6,561 nt of DNA. Source: Candidatus Omnitrophota bacterium. Its GTDB lineage: Bacteria > Omnitrophota > Gorgyraeia > Gorgyraeales > Gorgyraeaceae. A program made the position numbers and the translations under genes. Location of the stretch: assembly GCA_026387215.1 (NCBI GenBank), contig JAPLMC010000088.1, positions 1 to 6,561 of the forward strand, in the 5' to 3' direction. The notes beneath the pieces are model-generated. The model was not told the origin of the DNA, did not search any database, and saw only the letters and a list, made by a program, of their open reading frames with translations. Positions 5,822-6,561 of the stretch are shown one piece after another (positions within the stretch are counted from its first letter, which is position 1; every line of letters starts with the position of its first letter).

Positions 5822-6379
5822 TTATACTAATTCTTTCTCTTTATTTATTAAGAACTCATCTATCTTTTTTGTATATTTTTCCGTCAGCTTCTGCATATCG
5901 TCGTGGCCTTTAAACTTCGCATCTTCTGTAATCTGTTTGGATGATTCTAACTTATCTATAGCTGCGATTGCATCCCTTCTGACAGTTCTTATGGAAACTC
6001 TTCCCTGCTCTGCAATCTTATGCAATATCTTCTTTAGCTCTTCTATTCTTTCCTTCGTAAGAGACGGGATAGATATTCTTATAACTTTTCCGTCATTGAC
6101 AGGAGATATCCCAAGCTCTGATTTCAGTATCGCCTTTTCAATAGCCTGAAGATTAGACTGGTCCCAGGGTTGTATCGTTACAAGCCTCGGCTCAGGCACT
6201 GATATAGTCGCCACCTGTTTCATAGGCATATGAGTATCATAACATTCTACCATTATGCCTTCTACAATTGCAGGACTCGCGCGGCCTGTGCGAATCTCTG
6301 AAAATTCTCTTACAGTAGAGTCTACTGTTTTTTTAAGCTTTTCCTCTGAATCGTGTATAAGTTTTTGTAACAATTCCAT
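5822..6379 (-). CDS. frr: Ribosome recycling factor
   Basis: The 185-residue product has the usual length of bacterial ribosome recycling factor, which works with EF-G in the cytoplasm to split post-termination ribosomes from mRNA. Family motifs are present throughout. EIRTGRASPAIVEG (about 28-41) lies in the first long helix. The small domain follows with VEPRLV-like VPEPRLVTIQPWD (61-73). NDGKVIRISIPSLTKERIEE (95-114) and VSIRTVRRDA (128-137) belong to the returning helices, and the C-terminal helix is rich in charged residues. The start at 6379 is chosen because GGAGG sits 6 bases upstream and gives the standard MELLQ-type N-terminus and length. An upstream ATG at 6433 would add 18 residues encoded by a repeat. 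The gene follows pyrH, and its stop is 9 bases from tRNA-Lys. Nothing looks defective. Confidence 0.97.
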   Translation of the reverse strand: MELLQKLIHDSEEKLKKTVDSTVREFSEIRTGRASPAIVEGIMVECYDTHMPMKQVATISVPEPRLVTIQPWDQSNLQAIEKAILKSELGISPVNDGKVIRISIPSLTKERIEELKKILHKIAEQGRVSIRTVRRDAIAAIDKLESSKQITEDAKFKGHDDMQKLTEKYTKKIDEFLINKEKELV

Positions 6380-6385
6380 GATTAG

Positions 6386-6390
6386 CCTCC
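6386..6390 (-). promoter_or_regulatory. Shine-Dalgarno site that fixes the frr start
   Basis: GGAGG on the minus strand lies 6 bases before the ATG at 6379. It decides the frr start over an in-frame ATG at 6433 whose extra 18 codons would be translated out of element A. The right-hand palindrome of element A ends at the base next to this site. Confidence 0.85.
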
Positions 6391-6463
6391 TGATTTTTAC
6401 GAAGTAAAAATCATCCCGAGTCCGCCTCGCCACCGCTTTGCGGTGACGGGCGAGACGAGGGAT
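6391..6463 (-). repeat. Two-hairpin intergenic element A (GC-rich hairpin plus AT-rich palindrome)
   Basis: Read on the minus strand, this begins ATCCCTC and runs through a GC-rich imperfect hairpin whose core is CACCGC-AAA-GCGGTG (plus 6431-6445). It reaches CTCGGGAT and continues directly into a perfect 10-bp stem, TGATTTTTAC with loop TTC and its complement (plus 6391-6413). The outer base of the first hairpin pairs CCC with GGG across a TC/TC mismatch, followed by GTC/GAC. It is much more GC-rich than its surroundings. Element B has the same architecture in the opposite orientation, so a dispersed MITE- or REP-like repeat is likely. A bidirectional transcript-stabilising or terminating structure is the alternative, but no T-tract follows in the frr direction. 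Confidence 0.7.
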
Positions 6464-6474
6464 ATTCTACATAA

Positions 6475-6561
6475 TCAACACACAATTGTCCCTATTTTAT
6501 CGCCCATCAAAACTCTTTTTATATTGCCTTTTTTCGTGAGGTTAAAAACTATAATAGGAAG
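6475..6561 (-). CDS. pyrH: UMP kinase, C-terminal end only (runs off the right edge)
   Basis: Reading the minus strand from the right edge gives 28 residues ending PIIVFNLTKKGNIKRVLMGD and then KIGTIVC, followed by TGA. This resembles the conserved C-terminus of bacterial UMP kinase, where a hydrophobic strand leads to a VFN motif, then a basic RV-MG turn and a GT-hydrophobic end. The enzyme phosphorylates UMP to UDP with ATP in pyrimidine nucleotide synthesis and acts in the cytoplasm as a hexamer. The next gene is frr, and pyrH-frr is one of the commonest bacterial gene pairs, which supports the call. Only the tail is visible, so start, length and catalytic residues cannot be judged. Confidence 0.88.
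   Translation of the reverse strand, partial: LPIIVFNLTKKGNIKRVLMGDKIGTIVC

Noticed and set aside
6380..6433. Longer frr starting at 6433
   Set aside because: The added 18 residues come from element A, while the ATG at 6379 has GGAGG at proper spacing and gives the family's usual 185 residues.

Overview
The window is a compact, AT-rich bacterial segment in which every supported gene lies on the minus strand, so biological reading order runs from the right edge to the left. That order is: UMP kinase C-terminus (pyrH), frr, tRNA-Lys(UUU), archease, rtcB, serS, an M50-like membrane metallopeptidase, a small LAGLIDADG-like protein, tRNA-Ser(GGA), a PilT-type ATPase and tRNA-Ser(UGA). The pyrH-frr pair, Shine-Dalgarno sites and class II bacterial SerRS show that it is bacterial. 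The gene content and the style of the M50 and LAGLIDADG-like proteins fit an uncultivated phylum such as Omnitrophota. That placement is an inference from general resemblance and no marker in the window proves it.

Right part (5660-6561): the end of pyrH is followed by a 95-base spacer holding a two-hairpin element, then frr with a clear GGAGG site. tRNA-Lys follows 9 bases after the frr stop. A second two-hairpin element of the same architecture but opposite orientation lies between tRNA-Lys and archease.

Centre (1849-5659): archease and rtcB form the expected pair of RNA ligase and activator, with a 2-base gap. The encoded RtcB appears to lack about 16 residues, covering the family's Gly-Asn-His-Phe metal- and GTP-binding segment, while its other ligands are intact. 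serS follows after a short spacer with overlapping inverted repeats. It overlaps the M50-like gene by ATGA, and that gene overlaps the LAGLIDADG-like gene by one base.

Left part (1-1848): tRNA-Ser(GGA) begins after a single spacer base, then comes a PilT-family ATPase with an unusual Walker B region, then tRNA-Ser(UGA). The last 98 bases contain only small repeats.

The genes share a theme of translation and RNA maintenance: ribosome recycling, tRNA charging (SerRS beside two serine isoacceptors), RNA repair or splicing, and three tRNAs embedded among protein genes. No strong promoter was identified. The tight spacing suggests long transcripts from which the tRNAs must be excised.
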